Both the position numbers and the translations under genes were made by a program. Shown here piece by piece: positions 9,083 to 18,170 of a stretch of 64,000 nucleotides of DNA (its first letter is position 1; each line of letters begins with the position of its first letter). The notes below the pieces were generated by a model that was not told the DNA's origin, ran no database searches, and worked only from the letters and a program-made list of their open reading frames with translations. The DNA is from Saprospiraceae bacterium (GTDB lineage: Bacteria > Bacteroidota > Bacteroidia > Chitinophagales > Saprospiraceae), in NCBI GenBank assembly GCA_028279185.1, contig JANQSS010000027.1:1-64000 (forward strand). Direction: 5' to 3'.

Positions 9083-10285
9083 GTGAAAAAACGACGCATT
9101 TTACTTGCTGTTACAGGCAGCATAGCGGCTTATAAGGCTGTTTTTTTACTTCGCCTATTGCGAAAGGCACATTGCGATGTCAAAATTCTCATGACACAGG
9201 CCGCTAAGGACTTTGTAAATCCACTAACCTTTTCTGTGCTCTCCGAAAAACCTGTTGATTCAGATATAAGTAGTGATGCAGAATGGAATAATCATGTGGA
9301 GAGTGGCTTGTGGGCAGATGCACTTATTGTCGCCCCGTGCACAGCCAACACAATGGCCAAAATGGCATCTGGAATTGCTGACAATATCGTACTGGCCACA
9401 TATCTTTCCGCGCGATGTCCTGTTTTCATATCGCCAGCGATGGATGTTGATATGTATCATCATCCCAGTACGCAAAAAAATATTGAGACATTGATCGGTT
9501 TCGGAGTCCACGTAATTCCAGTTGAATACGGGGAATTAGCTTCCGGACTAGTAGGAGAGGGTCGTATGGCTGAGCCCGAGCATATTCGCGATTTTGTATT
9601 CAGTGCTCTGGACCAAAACGTTAACAATGATTTAGGCGACAAACGAGTTATGATTACCGCTGGTCCGACGTACGAAGCTATCGACCCAGTACGTTATATC
9701 GGCAACAGAAGTAGTGGAAAGATGGGTATAGCGCTGGCAAAGGAATGTGCGCAAAGAGGAGCTCAAGTTGATTTAATACTCGGACCAACGCATTTATCTT
9801 GCGAAAGCAACGGGGTGCGGGTCCATCGGGTTGAATCGGCATCCGAAATGTTTCAGGAGGCAAAAGCATTCTTTGCCGAAAGTGATGTTGCAATTATGGC
9901 TGCCGCGGTCGCTGACTATCGACCAAAGTCGGCTGCAGAACAAAAAATTAAGAAATCCGTAGATGATGAGTTGAAATTGGAGTTGACTGAAACAAATGAC
10001 ATCGCAGCTTCTCTTGGAGGGGTTAAAAAATCAAATCAATTGCTTGTCGGGTTTGCGCTGGAAACAAATAATGAAATGGCCTATGCGGCTAAAAAATTAA
10101 AAAAGAAGAATTTTGATTTTATTGTTTTGAATTCGCTACAAGATAAAGGAGCCGGATTTGCACATGACACAAATAAAATTACCATTCTTCGAGCAGATGG
10201 AACGCATAAGGCATACGAATTGAAGTTAAAAACGGCCGTCGCAACGGACATTGTCGATGAAATTGTTGATAGGTTGAATAAATGA
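9083..10285 (+). CDS. coaBC: Bifunctional phosphopantothenoylcysteine decarboxylase / phosphopantothenate-cysteine ligase
   Basis: 400 residues. Catalyses two steps of coenzyme A synthesis: ligation of cysteine to 4'-phosphopantothenate, then flavin-dependent decarboxylation. Seen: N-terminal flavoprotein domain with AVTGSIAAYKA (residues 9-19), active-site His 71 in NNHVESGLWAD, and PAMDVDMY (118-125), where the classic motif has Asn instead of the first Asp. The C-terminal ligase domain has ITAGPTYEAIDPVRYIGNRS and AAAVADYRPK. The start codon is GTG at 9083. The stop overlaps the start of the next gene (ATGA), indicating translational coupling to porD. Confidence 0.96.
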   Translation: MKKRRILLAVTGSIAAYKAVFLLRLLRKAHCDVKILMTQAAKDFVNPLTFSVLSEKPVDSDISSDAEWNNHVESGLWADALIVAPCTANTMAKMASGIADNIVLATYLSARCPVFISPAMDVDMYHHPSTQKNIETLIGFGVHVIPVEYGELASGLVGEGRMAEPEHIRDFVFSALDQNVNNDLGDKRVMITAGPTYEAIDPVRYIGNRSSGKMGIALAKECAQRGAQVDLILGPTHLSCESNGVRVHRVESASEMFQEAKAFFAESDVAIMAAAVADYRPKSAAEQKIKKSVDDELKLELTETNDIAASLGGVKKSNQLLVGFALETNNEMAYAAKKLKKKNFDFIVLNSLQDKGAGFAHDTNKITILRADGTHKAYELKLKTAVATDIVDEIVDRLNK

Positions 10286-11193
10286 TGAATATGTATAAAC
10301 AAATCACTTTTCTTTTTGTGTTTTTATTGTTGCAATCTTTTGCCAAGGCGCAAGAATTAAATGCTATTGTTTCAGTAAATACACCACAACTACAGAAAAC
10401 TGATCCTAGAATATTTCAGGAATTAGAACGAGACCTACAGAATTTTTTAAATAATCAGGCTTTTACAAATGAACAATATGAGGAGCATGAACGGATAGAT
10501 TGTAATTTTCAGCTCACAATTCGAGATGAAATAGGCGGTAGTACATTTACGGCAGACCTGGCCATTCAATCCACGAGACCTGTATATGGCAGTGAATACA
10601 AATCCGTATTACTGGCCTTTGTCGATAGCGATTTAAAATTTCAATATGCTAATGGGACAATACTTCAATTTGCACCAGATGGATATATTAATAATCTATC
10701 GAGTATAATGTCTTATTGGGCGCTCATGATCATTGGTGTTGACTATGATTCATTCGCCCCGAAAGGAGGCAGCCCTTATTTTCAGATGGCACAGAACATA
10801 GTTACGGCAGTACCCACAGGAGTGGCAGAGGATGTTGGAGGTTGGCAAGGAATAGATAGTGACCGCAATCGTTTTTGGCTCGTGGAAAATTTGCTCAACC
10901 CTAAAGTTGAAGATTATAGATTAGCTATGTATCGCTATCATCTACAAGGATTGGATGTTATGCATAAAAATGTGTATGCAGGACAAAATTCACTGAATGA
11001 GGCTCTGAATATTGTAAAATCAACACGAGACGCCTATCCTAATAACATGGTTGTACAGCTGTTTTCTGTTGCCAAGTCAGAAGAAATCATGGAAGTGATG
11101 GCAAAAGCAAATCGAACTATTCAGAAGAATGTGTACGCTGTTATGTCATCGATCGATCCATCTAATAGAGCATCATACATTAAATTGCGTTAG
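10282..11193 (+). CDS. porD: DUF4835 / PorD-type type IX secretion protein
   Basis: 303 residues. Seen: an N-terminal signal peptide ending at about AKAQ (residue 24), a mixed alpha/beta body with the segments DCNFQLTIRDE, YWALMIIGVDYDSFAPKGG and GWQGIDSDRNRFWLVENLL, which I recognise as the DUF4835 family, later linked to T9SS (PorD). It would act in the periplasm. The start overlaps the coaBC stop by 4 bases; ATG 10291 is an alternative. In many Bacteroidota this gene is followed by recN; here it is followed by a DNA glycosylase instead. The family call is good; the exact role in secretion rests on literature I recall rather than on anything visible. Confidence 0.82.
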   Translation: MMNMYKQITFLFVFLLLQSFAKAQELNAIVSVNTPQLQKTDPRIFQELERDLQNFLNNQAFTNEQYEEHERIDCNFQLTIRDEIGGSTFTADLAIQSTRPVYGSEYKSVLLAFVDSDLKFQYANGTILQFAPDGYINNLSSIMSYWALMIIGVDYDSFAPKGGSPYFQMAQNIVTAVPTGVAEDVGGWQGIDSDRNRFWLVENLLNPKVEDYRLAMYRYHLQGLDVMHKNVYAGQNSLNEALNIVKSTRDAYPNNMVVQLFSVAKSEEIMEVMAKANRTIQKNVYAVMSSIDPSNRASYIKLR

Positions 11194-11240
11194 AAGGCTT
11201 TTCACAACTTTCTCTTTCGTACATTCAGCGCCAACAAAAT

Positions 11241-11936
11241 ATGTTTTATATGTCGGCTTGGATGAAAGATTGGCTACCCTTTATATATAGCTGCAGCAAA
11301 CGGTTAAATCCTCCAAGCACCATTCAATTGTTGGACCCTTATGCAAGACAGGATGTCCGGGCTGTTTGCGATCAATTCTACAACAAATATTATAACGATA
11401 AAAAAGAACGATCGGTAATTCTTGGAATTAACCCTGGTAGGTTAGGTGCTGGTATAACCGGAATATCGTTTACAGATCCTGAGAAACTGGAAAACTACTG
11501 CGGCATTCCGAATTCATTCGATAAAAAGGAAGAGCTTTCATCGCGATTCATATATGCATGGATAACACGCACAAATAGTGTTAGGGAATTCTATAAGCAA
11601 TTTATTATTCTATCCGTCTGTCCGCTTGGTTTCGTGGCACAAGGAAAAAACATCAATTACTATGACGATAGGGAACTAACGCAAAAATCAGAAGGGCTTA
11701 TCGTTGAGCAACAAGACTTACTTCAGGCTAAATGTTCCGTTCGCAAAACGGCATTTATGTTAGGAAAGGGAAAAAATTTCAAGTACTTTCAACGGCTAAA
11801 CGAAAAACATAAGTGGTATCAACAGATAGTTCCTCTCTTACATCCGCGCTATGTTATGCAGTATAAATATAAGACTCGCTTTACCCACATGGATGAGATG
11901 ATGGATCAGTTGTATAAAGGTGTAGAAAATGAATAA
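11241..11936 (+). CDS. SMUG2-type uracil-DNA glycosylase family protein (DUF4918)
   Basis: 231 residues. A base-excision repair glycosylase expected to remove uracil or deaminated bases from DNA. Seen: the active-site loop LGINPGRLGAGITGISFTDP (residues 61-80), in the position of the GxNPG motif of the uracil-DNA glycosylase superfamily. Near the C-terminus LLHPRYVMQYK fits the second motif with its catalytic-site histidine. Several ATGs lie close together (residues 1, 4, 8), so the start is uncertain by up to 7 residues. It overlaps the following cyclase gene by 8 bases, so the two are probably co-translated. Confidence 0.85.
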   Translation: MFYMSAWMKDWLPFIYSCSKRLNPPSTIQLLDPYARQDVRAVCDQFYNKYYNDKKERSVILGINPGRLGAGITGISFTDPEKLENYCGIPNSFDKKEELSSRFIYAWITRTNSVREFYKQFIILSVCPLGFVAQGKNINYYDDRELTQKSEGLIVEQQDLLQAKCSVRKTAFMLGKGKNFKYFQRLNEKHKWYQQIVPLLHPRYVMQYKYKTRFTHMDEMMDQLYKGVENE

Positions 11937-12990
11937 GAGGTTACGCAATCATTTTTTGCTAAATGTCTTTTGGTGGGGAAATCTCATCTTTATTTGGATG
12001 ACGATTGCTTCGCCTGATTACAAACATGAACATTTTAATTATGAACACACGCACTCGTTTCGTATGTCTTTTTCGATTTTAATCACATTCGTCCTGGCCA
12101 CATTGAATACAGTAGCGGAATGGCGCTGGAATATGAAAGGGTTTCGCAATAAAATATCATTTCGCAAAAAATTAATTATCCTTTTTATTCAACAATTGGT
12201 TTTTACTATGTTCGCGGCTTTCGTATTATATGTGCTGGTTCGGTTCGTGGCACAGCTTGAGGTTGCCGATGATTTTCGAACATTCATTCAACGATTCAAG
12301 GTCATTAAATTTTGGATGTTTGCAGGGGTGGCGGCCTACGCGCTAGAGATGGTGAAGGCGATAGATCAGAAGTTAGGGCCAGGTAACTTATGGAAAATGG
12401 TCAAAGGAGAATTTAGAGAGCCAAAAGAAATGGAGCGCATATTCATGTTTCTTGATTTAAAAAGCGCGACGACATTGGCTGAGCGACTTGGGAACATTAA
12501 ATATAGTCAACTGTTGCAAGATTGTTTTCATGACGTTTCTGTTGTTCAAAAATACGGTGCCGAAGTATTTCAATATGTTGGTGACGAAGTGGTGTTGGTA
12601 TGGAAGAAAAAAACTGGTGTGACATCATTTAATTGTATCGAAGCATATTTCGCATTTATGGAACGGTTGAATTCGAAAAGTGAGTATTATATGGATAAAT
12701 TCGGTGTCGTACCATTTTTCAAAGCTGGAATACACATTGGAAAAGTTGTTCTCGCTGAAGTCGGCGAAATTAAAAGAGAAATTGCGTATCACGGCGATAC
12801 AATTAATACAGCCTCGCGTATTCAGGGCAAGTGCAATGAGTTTGATCAACAATTAATTGTAAGTGAAGACTTGGTTCAGGAATTTAAACAGGAGCAGACT
12901 GAAATAAAATATGAATTTACCAATCTGGGTATAGTAACGCTAAAAGGTAAAGATAAAGAGGTGAAGATACTTGGTGTCGAACGCGTGTGA
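11929..12990 (+). CDS. Membrane class III adenylate/guanylate cyclase
   Basis: 353 residues. Seen: four predicted membrane helices in the first 140 residues (about 10-28, 48-63, 82-105, 126-141), then a single cyclase catalytic domain. All key residues are present: metal-binding Asp 176 (FLDLKSA) and Asp 219 (YVGDEVV), purine-recognising Lys 282 and Asp 290 (KREIAYHGDTIN), and transition-state Asn 293 and Arg 297 (NTASRIQ). The Lys/Asp pair predicts ATP rather than GTP as substrate. It is likely an active homodimeric adenylate cyclase in the inner membrane, with the membrane part acting as sensor. It is coupled by overlap to a DNA glycosylase gene, an odd pairing. No cAMP-binding protein is nearby. 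Confidence 0.88.
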   Translation: MNKRLRNHFLLNVFWWGNLIFIWMTIASPDYKHEHFNYEHTHSFRMSFSILITFVLATLNTVAEWRWNMKGFRNKISFRKKLIILFIQQLVFTMFAAFVLYVLVRFVAQLEVADDFRTFIQRFKVIKFWMFAGVAAYALEMVKAIDQKLGPGNLWKMVKGEFREPKEMERIFMFLDLKSATTLAERLGNIKYSQLLQDCFHDVSVVQKYGAEVFQYVGDEVVLVWKKKTGVTSFNCIEAYFAFMERLNSKSEYYMDKFGVVPFFKAGIHIGKVVLAEVGEIKREIAYHGDTINTASRIQGKCNEFDQQLIVSEDLVQEFKQEQTEIKYEFTNLGIVTLKGKDKEVKILGVERV

Positions 12991-13021
12991 AAAGGGGCCT
13001 TAGCTAATAATGGAAAGATTT

Positions 13022-14239
13022 TTAACGTTTGTAGTTTTCATCAATAGCGGCGAGCCCTGGCATGGATCCACCTTCCAATAATGTCAGCATAGCACCACCC
13101 CCAGTTGAAATGAAACTGACCTCATCTGCAAGCCCTGATTGATTAATGGCAGCTACAGAATCTCCTCCACCGATCAATGAATATGCACCACTTTTTGTTG
13201 CTGTGGCTACGGCCTGAGCTACTGCCAGCGTCCCATTTGCAAATCCCGGAAATTCGAAAACACCCATTGGTCCATTCCAAAAAATAGTCTTGGCTTCACT
13301 GATAACTTGCCGGGCTCGTTCGATTGCTTTTGGTCCAATATCCAGTCCCATCGAATCAGTTGGTATCGCATCGGAAGGATATGATGGTGGATCATCAAGG
13401 TTGGCAAAGGAAGTAGCGCAGAGCGAATCTTCCGGAAGAATTATTTCTGTATTCGCATGCTTCGCTTTTTCCATTAAAGTCTTGGCCAATTCAACTTTGT
13501 CTTCCTCGACCAGTGAATTTCCAACATGTCCACCCATTGCTTTAAAGAATGTATAGGCCATACCACCACCAACAATGATTGTATCCACTTTGTCCACAAG
13601 CCTTTCGATCAAGAGTATTTTATCACTGACCTTCGCACCTCCTAATATACTTACAAAAGGCTGTGACGGATCGACCAATAATTTATTCGCATTTTCCAAT
13701 TCTTTGTTAATCAATCGCCCGAAGGTCTTGTTTTGAGGTTCGAAAAATTCTGCTACTATTGAGGTGGAGGCATGTGCACGGTGCGCCGTTCCGAAAGCAT
13801 CATTGATATATATATCTGCCAAGTTAGCAAGGGATTTAGCAAAGGTTTTATCCCCGCGTTTTTCTTCTGAATAAAATCGCGTATTTTCTAAAATTAGGAT
13901 TTCTCCTGGCTTCAAGGCACCAGCAGCATAAATAACACCCTGTCCTTTTGTATCATCGACAAAATGAACGGGGCAGTTTAGTAATTTTTGTAGTCGATCT
14001 ACGACATGAACAAGTGAATATTTATGTCTTTTAATCCGCCCATTATCGTCCTTATCTTTTTCGGGTCGCCCGAGGTGAGAAGTCAATAGTACGCTACCTC
14101 CTTCTTTGATAATGTGTCGCAAAGTTGGCAATGCGGCACGAATTCGTGTGTCATCTATGATTTGCAGGTTTTCATCAAGTGGAACATTAAAATCGACTCT
14201 TATGAGAACACGTTTATCTTTAAATTCTAGATGCTGCAT
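13022..14239 (-). CDS. pgk: Phosphoglycerate kinase
   Basis: 405 residues. Glycolysis/gluconeogenesis: transfers phosphate between 1,3-bisphosphoglycerate and ADP. Seen: RVLIRVDFNVPLDENLQ at the N-terminus, the substrate segment LTSHLGRPEKD, hinge region GGAKVSDKILLIERLVDKVD, WNGPMGVFEFPGF and the nucleotide loop GGGDSVAAINQSG near the C-terminus. I use the ATG at 14239 because MQHLEFKDKRVLIRVDF is the conserved N-terminus; an ATG at 14281 would add 14 residues with no family match. It ends 31 bases from the convergent cyclase gene. The glycolytic partner gap lies about 1 kb away, divergently transcribed, with a tRNA between them. Confidence 0.97.
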   Translation of the reverse strand: MQHLEFKDKRVLIRVDFNVPLDENLQIIDDTRIRAALPTLRHIIKEGGSVLLTSHLGRPEKDKDDNGRIKRHKYSLVHVVDRLQKLLNCPVHFVDDTKGQGVIYAAGALKPGEILILENTRFYSEEKRGDKTFAKSLANLADIYINDAFGTAHRAHASTSIVAEFFEPQNKTFGRLINKELENANKLLVDPSQPFVSILGGAKVSDKILLIERLVDKVDTIIVGGGMAYTFFKAMGGHVGNSLVEEDKVELAKTLMEKAKHANTEIILPEDSLCATSFANLDDPPSYPSDAIPTDSMGLDIGPKAIERARQVISEAKTIFWNGPMGVFEFPGFANGTLAVAQAVATATKSGAYSLIGGGDSVAAINQSGLADEVSFISTGGGAMLTLLEGGSMPGLAAIDENYKR

Positions 14240-14912
14240 GGTATAGATATGAGTACTTAATGAAAAAGTAAATGTAGTCAATCAGGGCGTATGAATAAAA
14301 AAAATGCAGCGTAACCTCAGATGTTGATGCCTATGGGTTCCCATATTTAAGTAAACGATTGATCAATTCATGGTTTTGCTGCAGACCGGTAATTTATACC
14401 ACGCATTAAGTTCTATCGTCTAGACTTAATGCTAAAGAGGGATAAACTAATTTCCATTTTCTGCTGGATTGGGGTATAATTTCGAAAAGGCAAAATCCCA
14501 TAAAATTTCATACGATTGCGCAGGGTGTAAATTAGCATAACTTCCCTATTCATGTAAATTCGATCCTATTTATAGGGCCACGGTTAGATCAAATCAATAC
14601 ATTTTGTAGCCAAATGATTTACGCGATTGGATACACACTATATATTTTTCCTAGGCAAACCTTGGGGCTTTATCAGGTCATGGACGTCGAGTTAATTTTG
14701 AGTAAAACTTCGGGCGGGCAAGATGGAAAACACAGGTGCCCACCCGTCCGTCAAGCAGGTGGCCGGAGATACATCGCGTATTTCTAACGAAGTACAGGCT
14801 GAAATTTCACCAAAAGCGGCAGTCAAATAGTCTTGCTGCAGTACCCGTAAGGTTCGTCGTGTTAAATGTCCGTATAATTTACAAAGGAGGTGGGTTAGGT
14901 CTTTCTCGAAAC
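14240..14912. other. Long intergenic region between pgk and the tRNA-Glu terminator
   Basis: About 670 bases with no recognisable gene on either strand. Stops are frequent up to about 14690. Short open frames between 14692 and 14960 run through the terminator and into the tRNA, which argues against coding. Seen: TACATTTA (minus strand, 14269-14276), a near match to the -7 element that could serve pgk, and an imperfect inverted repeat with 10-base arms at 14711-14720 and 14737-14746 in a locally GC-richer patch. I cannot assign a function. Confidence 0.5.
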
Positions 14913-14942
14913 AAAAAAGGCTCGTCGAAATCCGACGAGCCC
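14913..14942 (-). terminator. Rho-independent terminator of tRNA-Glu
   Basis: On the minus strand, GGCTCGTCG and CGACGAGCC form a perfect 9-bp stem with a 5-base loop, followed by a run of six T. It lies 8 bases downstream of the tRNA-Glu 3' end, so it ends that transcript. Confidence 0.9.
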
Positions 14943-14950
14943 CCATTTCG

Positions 14951-15022
14951 TAGCCCCTAGGGGAATCGAACCCCTCTTTCCAGGATGAAAACCTGGCGTC
15001 CTAGCCGATAGACGAAGGGGCC
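14951..15022 (-). tRNA. tRNA-Glu (anticodon TTC)
   Basis: 72 bases without an encoded CCA. The acceptor arms are GGCCCCT and AGGGGCT (first pair G-U) with discriminator A. The D arm contains TCGGCTAGGA, the anticodon stem is CCAGG/CCTGG around the loop TTTTCAT, which places TTC at positions 34-36, and the T arm is GAGGGGTTCGATTCCCCT. It is a single tRNA with its own terminator. It lies between the divergent pgk and gap genes. Confidence 0.96.
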
Positions 15023-15268
15023 TGATGAAATTGCTAAATTTTATCAGTAGATAACTTTTCAGCAAGTTCATCTTTGACTCCAGTTCGTCTTCAGGTCAGA
15101 CAATCATGAGGACGTACGCCGTTTTGTTAAACGGATCGCAAATATATTAAAATTCCAATTTCCAGCATCTTTCTGGACTTAAAATTGTTCTGGCTTATTG
15201 TAGACTTTACACTAAGATCATAAAGATTGTATATATTCGACCCTCTTAAAAATTTAAACTCATAGAAT

Positions 15269-16267
15269 ATGCGGATTGCAATAAATGGATTTGGACGAAT
15301 TGGACGTTTGACCTTTCGCCGGCTAATTAAGCGAGCAGGAGTTGAAGTGGTTGCCATAAATGACTTAACTGATAATAGAACGTTGGCTCATTTGCTGAAG
15401 TATGATTCGTCTCAGGGGGCTTTCGAAGGAACAGTTGACTATACGGATGACAAACTTATCGTAAACGGTACGGCTATTGCCGCTTTCTCCGAACGAGATC
15501 CTGCTCAGCTTCCTTGGAAGGCTTTAGGAGTGGACCTCGTACTTGAATGTACAGGTGTTTTTCGGACCAAGGAGAAAGCAAGCTTACATCTTAAAGCCGG
15601 AGCACGCGATGTTTTGCTCTCGGCTCCAGCGAAAAGCGATGGAGTACAAACGATTGTGTTAGGGGTTAATGATCACGAAATTGATCGACGACATAATGTT
15701 TTTTCAAATGCATCATGTACGACGAATTGCCTGGCACCGGTATTGAAAGTAATACATGAAAACTATGATATCCAGGCCGGGTATATGACAACCGTGCACG
15801 CATATACGGCAGATCAGCGGTTGCAGGATGCCCCACATCGCGATTTACGTAGAGCACGAGCTGGGGCCTTTAACATCGTTCCAACTACAACAGGTGCGGC
15901 TACAGCAGCGTCAATCGTATACCCACCGGTCAAAGGAAAACTATCAGCAATAGCGATACGTGTTCCTGTTATTACCGGAAGCCTCATAGAACTGGATGTA
16001 CGTGTGAATAATGTTCCCTCTTCCCGAGACGAAGTCAATGAAACATTCAAGAAGGCTGCAGAAGGACAGTTAAGAGGAATATTGGCATATACCGAGGATC
16101 CCATTGTGTCGAGTGACATAGTCCGTAGCCCATATTCTTCCATTTTTGACTCTTTGATGACGGATGTAAATCAGGATTTAATCAAAGTTGTGAGCTGGTA
16201 TGATAATGAAGCAGGTTACTCGGCCCGCCTCTGTGATTTGGCCTGTCGAATTTTGAGCGTTGAGTAA
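15269..16267 (+). CDS. gap: Glyceraldehyde-3-phosphate dehydrogenase, type I
   Basis: 332 residues, normal length. Converts glyceraldehyde-3-phosphate to 1,3-bisphosphoglycerate with NAD. Seen: Rossmann motif INGFGRIGR (residues 5-13), Asp 32 after the second strand (NAD preference), catalytic Cys 150 in SNASCTTNCLAP, catalytic His 177 in TTVHAYTADQ, the HRDLRRARAGAFNI substrate loop and the C-terminal SWYDNEAGYS. Divergent from tRNA-Glu and pgk. A lipoprotein gene follows on the same strand after 60 bases. Confidence 0.97.
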   Translation: MRIAINGFGRIGRLTFRRLIKRAGVEVVAINDLTDNRTLAHLLKYDSSQGAFEGTVDYTDDKLIVNGTAIAAFSERDPAQLPWKALGVDLVLECTGVFRTKEKASLHLKAGARDVLLSAPAKSDGVQTIVLGVNDHEIDRRHNVFSNASCTTNCLAPVLKVIHENYDIQAGYMTTVHAYTADQRLQDAPHRDLRRARAGAFNIVPTTTGAATAASIVYPPVKGKLSAIAIRVPVITGSLIELDVRVNNVPSSRDEVNETFKKAAEGQLRGILAYTEDPIVSSDIVRSPYSSIFDSLMTDVNQDLIKVVSWYDNEAGYSARLCDLACRILSVE

Positions 16268-16327
16268 AAAATGTAAATTTTATTAACAGCACGTAAATTT
16301 ATAAATTGAGTTTTGCTTTATTGCACG

Positions 16328-17143
16328 ATGCATGTTAACCGATATTTGATCTTCTTTTTGTTCTTCATTCTTCTAATTAGTTGTGAAGGAAAAGTTGAAA
16401 AATGCGATTTACAGGGTGTACTTGAATATCGAAAAATTGTCAAAACAGAATCAAATGATGAACAACAAATTTCGATTATATCTATTCCTAAAACAGCGTT
16501 AAAAGACTATTATTGGTCTATTGGTCATGACCTCCTTAATTCAAAGACAACGAGTGAATTTGGAAAAGAGGCAGGAGCTGTAGTGGCTATGAATGGCAGC
16601 TATTTTGATGTTGATAATGGAGGAAGCGTGACCTATTTCGAAGAAGAAGATAGGCGCATCTTTGGATCAAGAAAAAAAGGACAGCCTTGGTATATTAATG
16701 AGGCCATTCTCAATGGCGCGATTGTGATCAAAAAAGACGGCAATATTTCAATAAAAAAAAATAGGAAGGAAAAGTTTTTTATCAAATCGAAAAATGAGCA
16801 ATTTGTCCTGGTCGCTGGCCCTATTTTAGTCGAAAATGGGAAAAGAAAAAAATTGCCCCAAACTTCCTTTGTTTCAGATAGGCATCCGCGTACCTGTCTT
16901 TGTATAACGAAGGATGAAGTCAAGCTTGTTGTTGTAGATGGTCGACGTTCGGATGCAGATGGAATGCCATTGTCAACCCTGCAAGAACTTGTTAAAAAAA
17001 TGAAATGTCGGGATGCGATTAATTTTGATGGGGGTGGATCATCCACGTTATGGTCAAAATCTTGTGGGATTCTTAACAATCCGAGTGACTGGAATGGCGA
17101 AAGAAAAATAGCAAATGCCTTGCTACTCATTCCAAAAAAGTGA
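16328..17143 (+). CDS. Phosphodiester glycosidase (NAGPA-like) family lipoprotein
   Basis: 271 residues. The family hydrolyses sugar-phosphodiester bonds or related glycosidic bonds; substrates of bacterial members are mostly unknown. Seen: signal peptide with lipobox LLISC, then the NAGPA domain with AMNGSYFD, a DRHPRTCLCI segment, VVVDGRRSDADGMPLSTLQE and NFDGGGSSTLW, which are the conserved blocks around the active site. I chose the ATG at 16328 because it puts a normal signal peptide at the N-terminus; a TTG at 16313 would add five residues. It is predicted to be membrane-anchored in the periplasm or outer membrane. It follows gap but is probably not functionally linked to it. Confidence 0.85.
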   Translation: MHVNRYLIFFLFFILLISCEGKVEKCDLQGVLEYRKIVKTESNDEQQISIISIPKTALKDYYWSIGHDLLNSKTTSEFGKEAGAVVAMNGSYFDVDNGGSVTYFEEEDRRIFGSRKKGQPWYINEAILNGAIVIKKDGNISIKKNRKEKFFIKSKNEQFVLVAGPILVENGKRKKLPQTSFVSDRHPRTCLCITKDEVKLVVVDGRRSDADGMPLSTLQELVKKMKCRDAINFDGGGSSTLWSKSCGILNNPSDWNGERKIANALLLIPKK

Positions 17144-17158
17144 CCCTAAGTTACCTGT

Positions 17159-17198
17159 AAAAAAAGAGCCACATAATTATATACTAACTATGTGGCTC
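17159..17198 (-). terminator. Rho-independent terminator of yceD-rpmF
   Basis: GAGCCACATA (17166-17175) and TATGTGGCTC (17189-17198) form a 10-bp stem with a 13-base loop. On the minus strand it is followed by seven T, and it lies 22 bases after the rpmF stop. No T-run follows it on the plus strand. Confidence 0.85.
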
Positions 17199-17220
17199 GA
17201 TGTATAGCAAACCCTGGAAT

Positions 17221-17418
17221 TTAATTTTCATCTTCATCCAACATCTTCACGAGCATCTTTCCACGGTAATATAAATTACCATCATGCCAATAAGCACGAT
17301 GATATAAATGCGGCTCACCCGTATTCGGACAAACAGCCACCTGAGGAGCTGTAGCTTTGTAATGCGTTCTTCTTTTTCGCTTACGTTGTTTTGAAATTTT
17401 ACTCTTTGGATGTGCCAT
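17221..17418 (-). CDS. rpmF: 50S ribosomal protein L32
   Basis: 65 residues. Seen: the typical N-terminus [20 protein letters not shown] and the region [19 protein letters not shown]. The four zinc-binding cysteines of classic L32 are not there: only one Cys remains, so this is the zinc-independent form, usual in Bacteroidota. It is directly downstream of the yceD gene (17 bases apart), the standard yceD-rpmF arrangement, and both end at the terminator at 17159-17198. Confidence 0.96.
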   Translation of the reverse strand: MAHPKSKISKQRKRKRRTHYKATAPQVAVCPNTGEPHLYHRAYWHDGNLYYRGKMLVKMLDEDEN

Positions 17419-17435
17419 GATCCTAAATTTTAATA

Positions 17436-17957
17436 TTAAGTTATTTGTTTTTTCAATTCATCCCATATGGACGACCCGCTTTCTGTTTTAGAATCTAATC
17501 CTTCATCAAGTTTATCAAGTACCGAGTTATCACAAGGTGGTTCGATTTCATTTTCACAGTCATATGTTTTCTGAAGTGGAATGGTGATTAAAAACAAATC
17601 ATACAATAAGTCAGAAATGTCAAATGACGTTTGATTGAAATCAATAAAAATTACATCATCGGTTTTGCTGATAACATCCGATTTTGTTTTTAAGTATACC
17701 TGATACGCTCCCTTTATCGGCAAATTTAAAGGTGCGGTACAACGATCACAGGGACAATGTACCTTGCCTTTGATCTCGATGTTAAGTGCAATCAAATTTT
17801 CCTGTTTATCCGCAAAAACACGAGCTGAGACTTGTGCTTGCTTATATGGACATTGCTCATAATGACTTAGAAAGTATTCATCAACAACGAACATATAGTT
17901 GTGCATGCCCACGCCCATTCCGCGTATCGGAAGAACATAACTAGCCAAAGGATCCAT
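17436..17957 (-). CDS. yceD: YceD/DUF177 family protein
   Basis: 173 residues. YceD-family proteins are encoded next to rpmF in most bacteria and have been linked to 23S rRNA accumulation. Seen: the central cysteine cluster [10 protein letters not shown] (Cys 68, 70, 73), the hallmark of the family, preceded by beta-strand sequence and followed by the [19 protein letters not shown] segment and an acidic tail ending in [10 protein letters not shown]. Transcribed from the strong promoter at 17986-18016, first gene of a two-gene operon with rpmF. Confidence 0.92.
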   Translation of the reverse strand: MDPLASYVLPIRGMGVGMHNYMFVVDEYFLSHYEQCPYKQAQVSARVFADKQENLIALNIEIKGKVHCPCDRCTAPLNLPIKGAYQVYLKTKSDVISKTDDVIFIDFNQTSFDISDLLYDLFLITIPLQKTYDCENEIEPPCDNSVLDKLDEGLDSKTESGSSIWDELKKQIT

Positions 17958-17985
17958 GATTCAATGAACGTTTTTAAACGGGCGG

Positions 17986-18016
17986 CAAAGGTACGTGTAA
18001 TCCAGCGTATTGCAAA
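17986..18016 (-). promoter_or_regulatory. Promoter of yceD-rpmF (TTTG-N19-TACCTTTG)
   Basis: On the minus strand TTTG (18013-18016) and TACCTTTG (17986-17993) are separated by exactly 19 bases, a full match to the Bacteroidota housekeeping sigma consensus TTTG-N19-TANNTTTG. The yceD ATG begins 29 bases downstream. Confidence 0.8.
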
Positions 18017-18170
18017 ATTAAGGGCAACAGAATCTTACACTTCCAACATCGGTTGTTGGAATATAAGATACTACACTATGCAATATGTTCAGTATCAAGC
18101 TGTACTATGTTACTAAGTAGTTGGCCTTCAGCAAATTGAGTAGGCAAGTCACCAAAATTCAGCTTTTGTT

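Noticed and set aside
14692-14960. Open frames on both strands upstream of tRNA-Glu
   Set aside because: They run through the terminator hairpin or into the tRNA and match nothing known.
16633-17130. 165-residue open frame antisense to the NAGPA-like gene
   Set aside because: Lies fully inside a gene with recognised domain motifs on the other strand.
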